Made by a program: the position numbers and the translations under genes. A stretch of 64,000 nt of DNA from Trichomonas tenax (Eukaryota; Parabasalia; Trichomonadida; Trichomonadidae). Position 1 is the stretch's first letter; each line of letters begins with the position of its first letter. Positions 38,720 to 49,805 of the stretch are shown in pieces. The stretch is from NCBI GenBank assembly GCA_023091735.1, contig JALKBU010000085.1:25880-89879 (forward strand). The letters run 5' to 3'. The notes below the pieces were generated by a model, which was not told the origin of the DNA, ran no database searches, and was given only the letters and a program-made list of their open reading frames with translations.

Positions 38720-39964
38720 ATGTATAACAGAAATGATCCATTGAGATTGAGGACAACACCTATTCATTTATTGCTAGTTTTGTTCTTTATCTATCTTTCA
38801 GGCATCACACATCAAAATTTATTTCATATCGAAATTACATTTCCAGAAAAATACAATATCATTGGCTACGGAAAGAGCAGCTGCTCCGATGAAATCCATA
38901 TGGACTCAAAAGATATCCCAAATATCAGAACACCAATTTTAGAAAATATTTCTCAGCCTCCATGGGTACGCTCGTTATTTATCAAGAATGTATACAATAG
39001 TGGTTTCATGCCTGGTACATGGGATTTTCCAGAAACAGCAATTTTAGAAATGCACAACGTATTTTTGACAACTGAAACAGTTGTAATCAAAGAAAATGGA
39101 TACCACGTTTTCAAACGATCATGTCATCCTCGTTATTGGGGTATTGGTCTCCCTTATCATACTCCTGAGTTTAATTATACAAAATTCCAGAAAGTTATTT
39201 GTATAGGCCACCAGCACTCTCACGACTGGGGTCACTGGTCAGTAGAAGTGCTTCCAGCTATTGTTGCACTCCCAGAATCTTATTTGGATGGTGCTATTAT
39301 AGTTTTTGATAAGATTAATGATTTCATGATCGAAGACTTGCTTCATTTCGGCATTGAGCCGTGGCGTCTTTGGGCTGAATTCAATGGCAGACTATACGCA
39401 GAAACCTATATCACAGTGAACTCTGTGTGGTGCGGCGATTTGAACAGAAGACTGATATTAAACTTGAGGCAAATTATCGTCGACAAATTTGGCTTAGATA
39501 GAGAAAAACCAACAAGGTTTGTCATTGCCAATCGTGATCCACAACTCGCTCGTGTTGTCGGCAACTTCCACGAGTTTTTCTTTGCTGTTCAAAGGCAGTG
39601 GCCGCAAATCAAATTCGAGAATTACACAAGCTACCGTGAATTTGAAGCTCAAGTTAGATACTTCAACAGTATGAACTTCCTTTGGGCTGTTCACGGCTCA
39701 CTTATGACAAATATATTATACATGCAACCAGGAACAAGCGTTGTCGAAGTCATGCCTAATAATAACTGGCTTCTAACCTTCATCAATATTGCCCAGATGA
39801 CTCAAAAGAATCAAGTTATCGGAAGAGACGAAATAGATTTCTATGAACACAAATTGAACATAATCAATATATCTTACAACCTCAAGCTTGTAGGACAATC
39901 CTTGCTTATGGGCAAATTCCTTCAAGAGCATGAAATCCCAGAAGAAATCAAGTTCCATTGGTAA
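38720..39964 (+). CDS. GT61-family glycosyltransferase
   Basis: A 414-residue type II Golgi membrane protein. A short basic N-terminus is followed by a signal anchor at about residues 15-33 (HLLLVLFFIYLSGITHQ). The lumenal domain carries DUF563/GT61 features: HQHSHDWGHWSVEVLPAI at about 170-190, IIVFDKINDFMIEDLLHFGI, and RFVIANRDPQLARVVGN. The C-terminal block is AVHGSLMTNILYMQPGTSVV, with the conserved His-Gly and the Pro-Gly-x-x-Val-Glu pattern. GT61 enzymes transfer xylose, arabinose or GlcNAc to glycans in other eukaryotes; the sugar here is unknown. The ATG at 38720 is used because it opens directly into the anchor. The frame remains open further upstream only because it overlaps the FOP-like gene. 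The spacing to that gene is 148 bases. Confidence 0.85.
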   Translation: MYNRNDPLRLRTTPIHLLLVLFFIYLSGITHQNLFHIEITFPEKYNIIGYGKSSCSDEIHMDSKDIPNIRTPILENISQPPWVRSLFIKNVYNSGFMPGTWDFPETAILEMHNVFLTTETVVIKENGYHVFKRSCHPRYWGIGLPYHTPEFNYTKFQKVICIGHQHSHDWGHWSVEVLPAIVALPESYLDGAIIVFDKINDFMIEDLLHFGIEPWRLWAEFNGRLYAETYITVNSVWCGDLNRRLILNLRQIIVDKFGLDREKPTRFVIANRDPQLARVVGNFHEFFFAVQRQWPQIKFENYTSYREFEAQVRYFNSMNFLWAVHGSLMTNILYMQPGTSVVEVMPNNNWLLTFINIAQMTQKNQVIGRDEIDFYEHKLNIINISYNLKLVGQSLLMGKFLQEHEIPEEIKFHW

Positions 39965-40469
39965 CAATCTGTGTATTATTGAATACCATTATTGAAATAG
40001 TATTCCATATATTTAATATAGGAATGATACAATCAGATACTGTATAGGTCACATATTTTTTTTTTCATATTGATTTCAAACTTTTTATGATCAAATCTTT
40101 ATATTGTTAACGATTTATTCAAGATCACATCATACATATATACACACACTATTGATAAACTCTTGTATGATAAGTACTGGTCGAAAATTCATTATATTTC
40201 ACTCAATTCTCTATTGAATCTCTGGTATCTTTAGGATAATACTGGATCCAATGTGAGCATCAGTGTTCTTTTATTTATTTTAGTTTGGAAAGCAATCTTT
40301 TTTTCAGAGATATATAAATTAAAAAAATATCATCAAGCATGTAAATGTAAGGTAAACGCCGTTTTTATTTGTTTTTTGAGTTAATGTGTGTATAAATTCG
40401 TAACTATTCATATAAATTTTAAAATTAACAAGAAATAATGGTTATTTTGCTATATTTTCATTTGTATGG
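39965..40469. other. Intergenic spacer
   Basis: About 505 AT-rich bases between the convergent 3' ends of the GT61 and RIIa genes. No frame, RNA gene or clear repeat is seen. Confidence 0.5.
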
Positions 40470-40655
40470 TTACTTCAGGTTGTTGAAGTACTCCCTGGCA
40501 AAGTCGAGTGGCTTCTCTGGCTTGTTTTCGATAATAGCGACCATCAATTCCTCGATAATAGACTTGATCTCAGGGTGAGAAACCATGTACTTCTTCACTT
40601 CCTCTCTCTGCTGTGGGGAGTACTCAGGTGGAGCAGACATGAAGATTGGGTCCAT
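40470..40655 (-). CDS. Small RIIa/Dpy-30-like domain protein
   Basis: A 61-residue protein that consists of one helical dimerisation module. After MDPIFMSAPPEYS, the helices QQREEVKKYMVSHPEIKSII and EELMVAIIENKPEKPLDFAR are followed by EYFNNLK. The pattern of a helix ending in HPE, a second helix, K/R-P-x-x-P, and FAxxYF is that of the RIIa-like domain in RIIAD1, ROPN1, CABYR and Dpy-30. Such domains dock amphipathic anchoring helices in flagellar radial spokes or histone-methylase complexes. In a flagellate a role in the axoneme is plausible but inferred. The gene is short but has GC-richer codons than the flanks and an ACATG-element cluster upstream. Confidence 0.75.
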   Translation of the reverse strand: MDPIFMSAPPEYSPQQREEVKKYMVSHPEIKSIIEELMVAIIENKPEKPLDFAREYFNNLK

Positions 40656-40705
40656 TTGGAAATAATTTTAGATAACGTATAAAATTGAATTTAAAATAAT
40701 CCTCT

Positions 40706-40800
40706 CTGACACATAAAATATCATTTTGCCACACAAATTTTGACTTTTTGACACAACAATTATCTGACATGTAAAACTATTATTTTGCCATAGTATTACA
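40706..40800 (-). promoter_or_regulatory. ACATG-element cluster upstream of the RIIa gene
   Basis: On the plus strand CTGACACATAAAAT (40706-40719), TTTTGCCACACAAATTTTGAC (40723-40743), TTTTTGACACAACAATT (40745-40761), CTGACATGTAAAAC (40764-40777) and TTTTGCCATAGTATTACA (40783-40800) are clearly related units. In the gene's sense the best reads TTTACATGTCAG. The best copy is about 110 bases from the ATG. Function is inferred. Confidence 0.5.
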
Positions 40801-41282
40801 TTTTTGACTACGATCAAAATTTATTCGAAAATTGCAGATAGTTGACTATATAGTCATAATTATTCGCAATGATTGAAGTCCCTGTTATATGTGAATCTAG
40901 AGGTGCAAATACACATTCTTAATCTCCTTTATCAATATAATATTTCCCTCTCAAAGAAAACAGAGGAGGTGCAAATTATGGCGAAATTCATTTTCAAAAA
41001 TGATCTATAATTTCATTAAAATGATACTTTAGGTGCAACAGCTTACAGAAAATGAAGCATCTATTATATATGAATGTAAATATTCTTTAGACTTTCCTCT
41101 CAAATTGAAAGGAGAAAGTCTAATCAGAATTTCCTTTATTATAATGATGTTGTAACGATTTAGTATGACGATATTTAGTATCAACAAAAATGATTATCTG
41201 TAACGAGTTATTCAAGAATAAAAATAACTTTATAAAATTCATTTAAAGGTTCACAGAAAGCTTGTATCATTTAATTCAATTT
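40801..41282. other. Spacer with short repeated motifs
   Basis: No gene. AGGTGCAA recurs at about 40912, 40966 and 41031, and an imperfect inverted repeat (TTAGACTTTCCTC and GGAGAAAGTCTAA) lies at about 41088-41124. The function is unknown. Confidence 0.4.
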
Positions 41283-44200
41283 TCATCTCTGCGGACAGTG
41301 TCTAAAATACTCCACCATTGATAATTGGTTAAGTTCTCTCGATATTTCAACAAGCAAACCATTTGTTGGATCCGCCGCAAGGCTTTGCTGAAGAGATTTA
41401 ATGGAGTCAATTTTTTGTCAAAATTGATTGGTGCTGCTGCTGGATAAAGTTAACTTGATTTGCATTAAATTTAGCAATATTTGCTTGAGCCGTCTGCAGA
41501 GCAGAAACTGTAAAGTCTGATGTGAATTGGACAATGTTATTGACTGATTCTGGAGTAATGTTAACAGTTGAAATATTACAAAGAGCATCATCAATTATTG
41601 GAAGCAACTGTTGAGAAGCATCAATTACCTTCTTAGAACCAGGAACAGCTGAAAGTGCTTGTGAATGAGTCTGAATTGATTCAGGTCCTCTTTCAACTGA
41701 TAAAGTGTATCAACAGAACCTGATCTTGCAGCGTCGTTCATTTGATTCTTGTTTAGAGAAGTGATTTGCTTCTTCAGGCCATTAAGAGGATCTTCGAGTT
41801 TTGTTGAAACAACTTGAAAAATCTTCAACAAATCCAAGTTATTTTTGAGTGAATCACTGAGGAGAATTGGCTCATTCATTGATAGAATATCTGCTAATCT
41901 ATCAGCAACATCTTCGACTTTGGAGTGATTTCCGAGATAAACTTGGAAGGCCTTTGATTTTGTAGCAAGTTCTGGTTTCTTATCAACATTCTTTGCATTA
42001 GCAACAAGTTTTTCTGTATTCGTAAGTGCTTTTTGCAACTCTCTTTCAAGTTCTTCCATTTCCTGGAATCTAACATTGAATGTTGTGTTGTATTTGTTGA
42101 ACTGATGAACAATGTCTGCTTGTTGATGAACACTGCTGATTTATGGGAGATATTTCGTGATCAGAGATGAATTTTGTATTTCTTTGATTTGAGCAGCAAT
42201 TTGAATAATTGACATTGAGTTTCCATGCAATGTTTCAACCAAATCTTCCGCGTTATATCCCATTTGATTAATTTGATCTGCGTTCTTCAAAACGATATCA
42301 GCCATCTTTTCTTCACATTGAGAAACGAAAACCATGTTTGCAGCAACCGCCTGCGTGTATTCGTTTTGAACAAGTTGAGTCTTTTTCTCTGAAGCTGTTT
42401 TCTTGATCTCGATAATCTTGATTTTAGTTGACTCAATTTGTTTTGTTGTGGTGTTAATTGCAGCATTAATTTCCTTAATGAGTTGTCCAGAGATTTCATG
42501 AATGTCAACAGCTGATATAGCTGCAGTTTGAACTGTCGTGAAAATGGAATCGATATTATTTCTAAGATCTTTGATGCCTTTAGAATCTTCTTTTCCAAAA
42601 TCAATATTTTTCAACGAATCCTTGATTTTCTCGAACTAATCTGCAAGCTCATAAGTAGTATTATCCTCGAGATTATTCATGATGTTATTAAGATTGATAG
42701 AAACGCTTTCAAATAGATTTTTGCCTCTTGAATATGAAAATAGCACTTGGATTAGTTCTCCATGTAATATATTCGTCGTGAAGATCATCTTCATAGAGAT
42801 CCTTATCAGCAAAGTTCTCAACTTTGAGGAATTTCTATTCATCGATCTTTGATTCTTGATCATCCATAATATCATCATCGAATGTAAATTTCTTATCTTC
42901 GCCGAGGTTGATATCGACAGCGGCGATATTATCAAGATCGATAAGGCTGATATCATAATCAGCTTCATCAACTACATTATCATGAGCGCCAGCCAATGAG
43001 TTATCTGGCTTAAGGCCTAGCTTTTCAATAGCAATTGTTTCATCTTTCAAAAGTTCGTTATGGCCATCAACAATGAACTTTTGGCAGTCGAGAATATCGT
43101 TGATAAATGATATAATATAGCGATAATCTGGAGACTCCAAATAAATATCTTCTAAAATTCCTTCTTTGTTGTGGAATTGAATATTGCATGCATGATCGGA
43201 AGCTGAATAGGCAATGATGTCTGAATACTTAATGATATGGAAAACATAAGAATCTGATTGACTGATTAAAGTAATGCAATTAGCAGATAATTTAACTGTA
43301 ACGGTAGAATTGTTATATTGTATTGAACCACTATAATCGGTTGAATATTTGGCTTCATATGTCTCTGGCAAAAAATTATAAATCATTCCTACAATTGCAA
43401 GGTATCTATAGATTGCATCGTATTGTGATAATTTCTTGTGAACGAACAATTGCTTTGAATTCTCTTGTGTGAGACTTACTCCTATAGGTAGAATTCTTCT
43501 GACTGTGCTATCTGTTACAGAGTATTGAACATGGTCTGTTTCTTCTTCAATATAACATTCACCGTAAAGCTGACAAATGCCGAGTTCAATAATACAGTTA
43601 ATTGATAATTCGTGCTTTCCTGTGTGAACTTCTTTGATGAGTTCGTTAAAAGCAGGAATATAATAATTTGGCCTGGCCATGAAATTAGCAAGAATAATAA
43701 AGAAACGTCTTTTGACAGCTAAATCTGTGAAGTATTGTGTTTCAGTTGGAAGCTGATGAAGGAAGTCAAGTGGATGAAAACCTTTTTTTGATCATATGCA
43801 TAGAATGTGCAGCCAAAGCTTGGACCTAAGCCTAAAAAGTTGCAGGCTGTACGAACGTTATCTTTAATTGTAACAGGTGCCTTGAGTGTAACTTCGCTAA
43901 TGTTTCCATCTTTAGGAGAAACAAAAGCATTAAATGAGTAATGAACGAGATAAAGATTTGAATTTTCTTCTGGACTGGTGGATTGCAAAGGTCGATTCTT
44001 TTCTAGCCATCTATAGTTCTTGCTTTCATCTTGATGAAGAATATGATATGGAAAATCTTGAGGAATAGCACACATCAATAAACAATATTTGACTGCATCA
44101 GGTTCAAACCAAGCATCGTTGAATCTATATGAAATTGAAGATGGATCATTAACATAAGGAGATACCTTGAGAAGACACGTTGAGTTGTTGATGGATTCAA

Positions 44201-47200
44201 CCAATGGTGCAAAGAGTAGCTCTTTCATGAGTTTTTGAACCTTCAAACGTTCGTTATATCTTGGACGAACACCAAGTTGATATTCATCAATAATTGAGCT
44301 AACTTGCGAAGCTTCAACTGTATTGAACTCAAGATTTGCAATTTGACCATCTTCAACAATTGCTTTGATGACAATTGTTGATGAAATTTGGCCGTAAGAA
44401 ACAATATGATGATACGAATATCTCATAAACACAATCTCAGTACCTTTCTCTTGAGCAAGAATACCAAATGGACCGATTGAAATCGTGCAAGGATTGGCAA
44501 AGTTTTCGCTTTGTGCACCAGTTGATTTAATATAAATTGCATCAAATGATTCACAACTAAATTTGGCAAGTTTCTTGCTGTTGATACATATTTACGCATA
44601 GCTTCTTCAGAAGACATTCTTGGAGATGATCTCAAAACATCTTTGATCTTTGATGCTGTATCGGATTCGATTTTAGCAGTTTTTGGCATAATCTTTTCAA
44701 CGTTTTCAATGCAAACCTTTTGTGCTTTATCGAATGAAGGTGAATCAGCAAGAATGGAATAAACATCAAGTTCAATTGCTTTTGAATCTGCAATCTTATC
44801 TGATCTTGATAAGATATATCTTCTTACTTCCAAGAATGCTCTTCTATCATTATGTTTAACATCTTCAATCGAGAGTGTGTAGAAGCGACGCTTGAAATAT
44901 AAGAAATCAATGTATACAGTTTGTTCAATCAGCAGTTTTGTGATTTCAAGTGGCACAATACCTTCTTTTTGTGTTTTAGTTTCAAAGGCCTTCTTTTCTA
45001 AACCCCAATCTTTGAATAAAACGTAGCCTGAATAATAGTGGATGTTAAAGGAAGAAGCAATCCTCTGAATTGCAATGTGAATTGGTGCAGTGAGGTCAGT
45101 TGAAATTAATGCTTTGATGTAATTATCTAAGTTTATTAAAATTCTTGCTATTTGTTGGTATATGTAAATATCCGAATCATTTGTAGGATTCATTGTACCG
45201 AGTGGAAGATTCAAATCAACAAATTTATAAACACCATTTGCGCAAACCATCACCATGACATAGACTATTGATGGCTCTAATTCCAGCGTTTTCACAATCT
45301 GTTGAAGAATTTCACCACCACTTTGTAATTTCGAATAATCATATTTCTTGCTATCTGATATTCCTGAGAGAATTGCATTTGTTCTAAGTTTGATGAGATA
45401 ATCTGGAGAGTTGAGTTTGTTCTCTGATCTCATTTTATCAGATAAAATACAGAAGTTCGTTTTTCCAATGCCAATGATTTCCTGAATAATATAATAAATA
45501 TTGTTTGCTTCATTGGTAAAAGTTAAATATGTTTGTGGATTGAATTTAGAATCAAGATAGCAAATTTCAATTTCGTTCAGTTTGGCATGAAAATCGAGAA
45601 TATCAGCGTGACTGATTTGGAGATATAATTGACCTATTTCTGCCGAATTGATGATAATTTTGTCAATAGCAATATTCAATTTCTGCTTTGGTTTGAACTT
45701 CGCTTCAAAGCCGAGATCACATTTGACATCGAAAACAATAATAGAAAAGTTTGAAAGAGACCTTGCAAATTCAATGTAGTTTCTAACTACATTGTAAGCA
45801 TCAAGTTTTCCATATTCTTGTGTATAATGGTTGAAACGATTCGTGATTGAAAGCTTAGACATACCTCTTGGAACCCAGTCAACATCCTTTTTGGGTACCA
45901 TTTCAACTGTTGCGGGATTTCCTGTGAATGCTGTGATTTGGAAGAAGCAAAGTATGATGATTGCATCTTAGGAATCTTGTAAACGCCACGCAGAATTGTT
46001 TCTCTAATCTGAAGGAACAAGAACCACAAAGCTTCGAATGGAAGATTGCTGAGAGTGAATGAGAAGTGCCTCAAAAGGATCAAGAATGTTTCTTCAAGCT
46101 TGCATTGCTCAGGAATAGAACGGTTGATATCAAGATAATTAAGCTTTCCGTTCTTATCATAGGCCAATGTGATACCTGGGAAAATTGGAATTCCAAACAA
46201 CTCTGCAAAGCCATTGATAATCTCTCCAACTGTTAATGTGACATCAATCTTAACTTCTCTCAATCTTGGATCTTTGCTTCCGATCGAAATAACTTTGATT
46301 GTTGGATTCTTCTCAAGAACAATTAATGTTGAGCATCTTTGCGGATGGTAATTTCTAAGCAGTGTATCTGTAGTAATCCAAGCGTATTCTTTATCTGGGC
46401 TCCTGTAAAGCACGCAGTATGTGTTTTCGTTAAGAAGATTTAATTGTTGGAGGATAACTCTTGAAAGCTGATGTCCTGTGTATTTCAAATCAACCCAAGC
46501 CTTAGGAAGATCACTGAGATAAAGTGGATCTTTGGAAACGAAGAAATCGCACATTGGTCCATGAAGAACGCCCCATTCATCAACGAAACCACCATTAAGA
46601 CGTTTCATTTCTTCTTCGATTGCTTTTCTTCTCATTAATTCTCTGTTGTTAATAATATCGTTGAGAAGTTTAATGTTGTATTAAAGAAGCATCATAATTG
46701 TGTTAATTTCATCTTTGAACATAATCTTAACGACGGCAACATTACCGTGATCATCAGAAACGAATGCCATGACCAAATAATTGTCGATGCACTGATATTT
46801 AATAATGAATCTGTAGCCAATTTGGAAGGCTGCTGTTATTCCTCTTTGTTCTGGAGCGATAACAAAATACAATGGAGCGAGAATGAAGATGAAGTTCTTA
46901 TGAACTTTTGATTTCCTGTCCGGAGTAACTTCTTGATATTGGCATGAATATATTTCATAACCAAAGTTTTCGAGTGTTCTGATATTACCAATGAACTTCT
47001 TCAAAGCATGTACTTTATCTTTTGGTGGATAAGTTGCAATTGTTCTTTTGAGTTCTGATATAAATGCATCATCCATCTTGATCTTGTCTGGAACTATGCA
47101 TTTCAAGAAATTGAAGTCAGTGATTGTTTCAATATCTGACATACTATTGCAGATTTGACCATATGTATAAAGAACGCAAAACTTAAAAGCTGGCTTTCAG

Positions 47201-48115
47201 AACATGGACATGTTCCATCTTTGATCAGTTTCATTGTCTCAATCATTGTCATTGTGGCTACTTCTGTTGTAACAAGAATTTCACCGGAAAGAATAAAGAA
47301 CCTTCTCTTGAGTTAATTTGGTATAATTTGGAATTTGCTCTGGAAGATTGAAACGAAGATCGAGTGGAACCAATTGCTTATCGTCATTAGTATACCAAAG
47401 TGCGTAACCAGAAAGTGCAGGGAAATCATTAATCTTGAAACAATCAGCAGTGAGATCTTCAACTGTTATAGTGATATCAAGCGTGACTGTTTTAACTTTT
47501 TCATCAGGGAATGTGATTTCAATGTCTTCCATTCTCTTGATAATGTACACATTCATACCATCTGAGATACCAGCCATAGCAAGGACATCATCTTTCTAAA
47601 TAAATCTGTAAATATATGGAGCAAGGCAAATGAATGGAATATGATTTTCATCATGAATAAGTCCGATGTTCTTTTCGGCAACGTTATTAAGAAATTGACC
47701 CGTGTAGTTGATATCATAATCGAATTCTGGTAAATCTTCTTTAATCGTTAAAGTTCTTGATGTTGGAAGTTTAACTTTGATGAAATCTTTGGAGGCAAGA
47801 GCTCTGTTTTCTGGGCTCTCTGAACCATAAGCTTTTTAATTATCAGTTTCTGTTGATTGATGACATCCTCCATTTCTGCAGCAAGTGGACTTATGAATTC
47901 ATATTTTGCAATTGATGATCGTCCAATATAAAATGTGATTGTTAATGTTTCTTCGATACACTCAACTTTGAGGATTTTTGTCAAAGAGATTTTGTCTTCC
48001 ATTGCATTTGTTTTAATGTCAAATAATGTGACAGAAAATGGAGATATTTCAATGGCAGGCAACATTAAGTGTGTTCACACCCCTTGTGTTAGAAATTCTG
48101 ACTTTACATTCATAG
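41283..48115 (-). pseudogene. Broken talin-like gene with tandem FERM cassettes and a helical rod
   Basis: About 2,260 codons in one direction, split by about nine frameshifts (near 47.80, 47.30, 47.15, 45.93, 44.59, 43.78, 42.74, 41.68 and 41.41 kb) and five in-frame stops (near 47597, 46681, 42835, 42636 and 42141). Between breaks the protein is well preserved. At least four cassettes each show an F0-like ubiquitin fold (DLKYTGHQLSRVILQQLNLL, with DINYTGQFLNNV in another), an F1 (VKIDVTLTVGEIINGFAELF, and VTLDITITVEDL), a helical F2, and a PTB-like F3 (FVIAPEQRGITAAF, and GPFGILAQEKGTEIVF). Part of an earlier F3 is at 48.1-47.8 kb. From 42.6 to 41.3 kb a talin/vinculin-like helical rod follows, ending FRHCPQR and TGA. 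Talin links membrane receptors to actin. The start is lost where a transposase fragment joins near 48115. Confidence 0.8.
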
Positions 48116-49034
48116 CTGATAACTGAGTTCTTCTGGTAATGTCTGGGGATTAGGTAAGATGAAAACAGGAGGCATAAACCATCCGGCTTGGCCAAATGAG
48201 CATATAGTTATGAGATGGTTGACTTTTTTGTCAACCGCCGAAATTGTTAAGTCTTTATCGTCTGTGATGATTCTGAAGGACTTAGTTGTTGATAAACCTG
48301 TTTCATCCATATTTTTAAAATAAAATGGGTCAATATTGCGCAAAAACCCCGGAAAAGTGCTAAAGAAATTTGTGATTGCACGAATATTGCAATATTTTCT
48401 GCGAGCTTCTTCAATTTTTTCAGGAGAGCGAATAAACAAATTTGTATTTTTGCAAAAAGTGATTTAAAAATGATTTCGATAAATCCTCTTCAGGTAAGGT
48501 TAATTTTTGGGCCAGTCTTGGATGACCCCAATCACGCGAACGTTTTTGCGTAGTAAGAAACATTTCAGTACGTAAATTATATATTAACTCAATTATTTCC
48601 ACTGTTTTAAGACAGTCGTGATTTAATGCTCTATTGTGGACTTGCATACAAATGCGATTGATGAGTTGATCTGGTAGAGTTGCGCTTTTCCCCTTTTTTA
48701 TGGAACATCCAGCTATATCCCATAGCAGAGAGCTTTAGACAATTGAGAATTGTTTCATCATTCGAAATTGACAAATATCGTCGCAGTTTATTTAGACTGA
48801 CGCCGTTCACAGTGGCCAAAATAATATAATTTTGCATTTCCAGTTTCTTCTGGGTATAAAACAGGTGTTTTTGTAAACTGAGGAAAGTCTCGCATAATTT
48901 GCGCTGTTGAGGTGTTTATGATACCTAAAAATTTTACGCATCCAAAAATGTCCATTTGGCGCCAAAGTGAAAAAATTCTCTGAATTTTTTTGGTGAAATG
49001 TCAAACATTTCTTGTCAAATGACAAAATTATCAT
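48110..49034 (-). pseudogene. Pogo/Tigger-like DDE transposase relic
   Basis: Four minus-strand pieces (49034-48807, 48837-48631, 48647-48420, 48439-48110) join by small frame changes into about 308 residues of a CENP-B/pogo-type transposase. The N-terminal half has a helix-turn-helix-like region (NGVSLNKLRRYLSISNDET) and a second one (KRSRDWGHPRLAQKLTLPE). The C-terminal half has FYFKNMDETGLSTTK with the first catalytic Asp and its usual E-T-G. Then come VNHLITICSFGQAGWFMPPV and FILPNPQTLPEEL. The second Asp and the last acidic residue are missing because sequence changes to the FERM gene at about 48110-48120. No terminal inverted repeats could be assigned. It is dead and truncated. Confidence 0.75.
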
Positions 49035-49560
49035 ATTATTTTTTTTTGAAAATTTTTCTTTTTAAAGATCTTCATCATAGTGTGCTTCTCAATTTCTAGC
49101 ACGGTGATGTAAACTTATTAAAATTGTGAACCAACTCTGCTTCAAATTGAGGCACTGTATTTCAATTTTTTTGACAACCACGAGATTTCAAAACAATAAA
49201 AGCATTTCTGCAGTCTCTGTGATGTCACATCCATGAATTAAACACCAAAAATTGAATTGGAATGGATAAAAATAAAAAATAATTATTTTTGTGTATATAA
49301 ACATGCAGTCATGTTATATTCTATTTCCACAAAGAGAAATGGATTTTGTTCAATTACCTAAATTTTCATATCGATGATATTAGCCAATCTCAAGCGTGGC
49401 ATCTTGGAAAGTCTTCATTCAGCATCTATGTTCAATGATGCAAGTGGATAAGCTTTTCATGAAGTTGATCAATTTTGATTTTGTCTTGAGGATAAATATT
49501 TTCAAATTTTGAAAGCACAAATTGATTCTATATATGTTGTATTGATAATGCACAAAATAA
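49035..49560. other. Intergenic stretch
   Basis: About 525 AT-rich bases between the transposase relic and the promoter region of the next gene. No frame is evident. Any remaining 5' end of the talin-like gene beyond the insertion is not recognisable here. Confidence 0.45.
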
Positions 49561-49594
49561 GAATATGTATTTCCTGATGACAAATAATGACATA

Positions 49595-49769
49595 ATTACA
49601 TGACAAAATAATATATTTACACGACATATTTGATGGAAATTTGTCAAAAATATCGGATTGCGTTATCGTAAACTCTTATTGTCAAATTTTATTTTACACG
49701 ACAAGGATTAAATTTACATGACAAATCTGATTTTATAAAATAACATGACAAAAATTTATAATATGTCAG
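49595..49769 (+). promoter_or_regulatory. Dense ACATGACAAA element cluster
   Basis: ATTACATGACAAAAT (49595-49609), TTTACACGACATAT (49616-49629), TTTTACACGACAAGG (49692-49706), AATTTACATGACAAATC (49711-49727) and TAACATGACAAAAAT (49741-49755) are followed by a half copy, ATATGTCAG. It is the densest array in the window, all in one orientation, ending about 40 bases before the ATG at 49806. Role as promoter or enhancer is inferred from the recurrence. Confidence 0.6.
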
Positions 49770-49805
49770 AAAATCAAATCTAAAAAAGATACGTTATATG
49801 AGCTA

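Noticed and set aside
41283..48115. The idea that the FERM pieces are separate small genes, or that TAA/TAG are read as glutamine in this genome.
   Set aside because: Pieces follow each other in domain order with single-base shifts and lack their own starts; other genes here end at TAA or TAG, so these codons act as stops.
48086..49102. A 12-base inverted repeat GTGYTAGAAATT (48086-48097 and 49091-49102) flanking the transposase relic, considered as its terminal repeats.
   Set aside because: The left copy lies inside sequence that reads as the FERM F3 domain, beyond the point where transposase homology stops, there is no clean TA duplication, and a 12-base match with a mismatch is expected by chance in AT-rich DNA.
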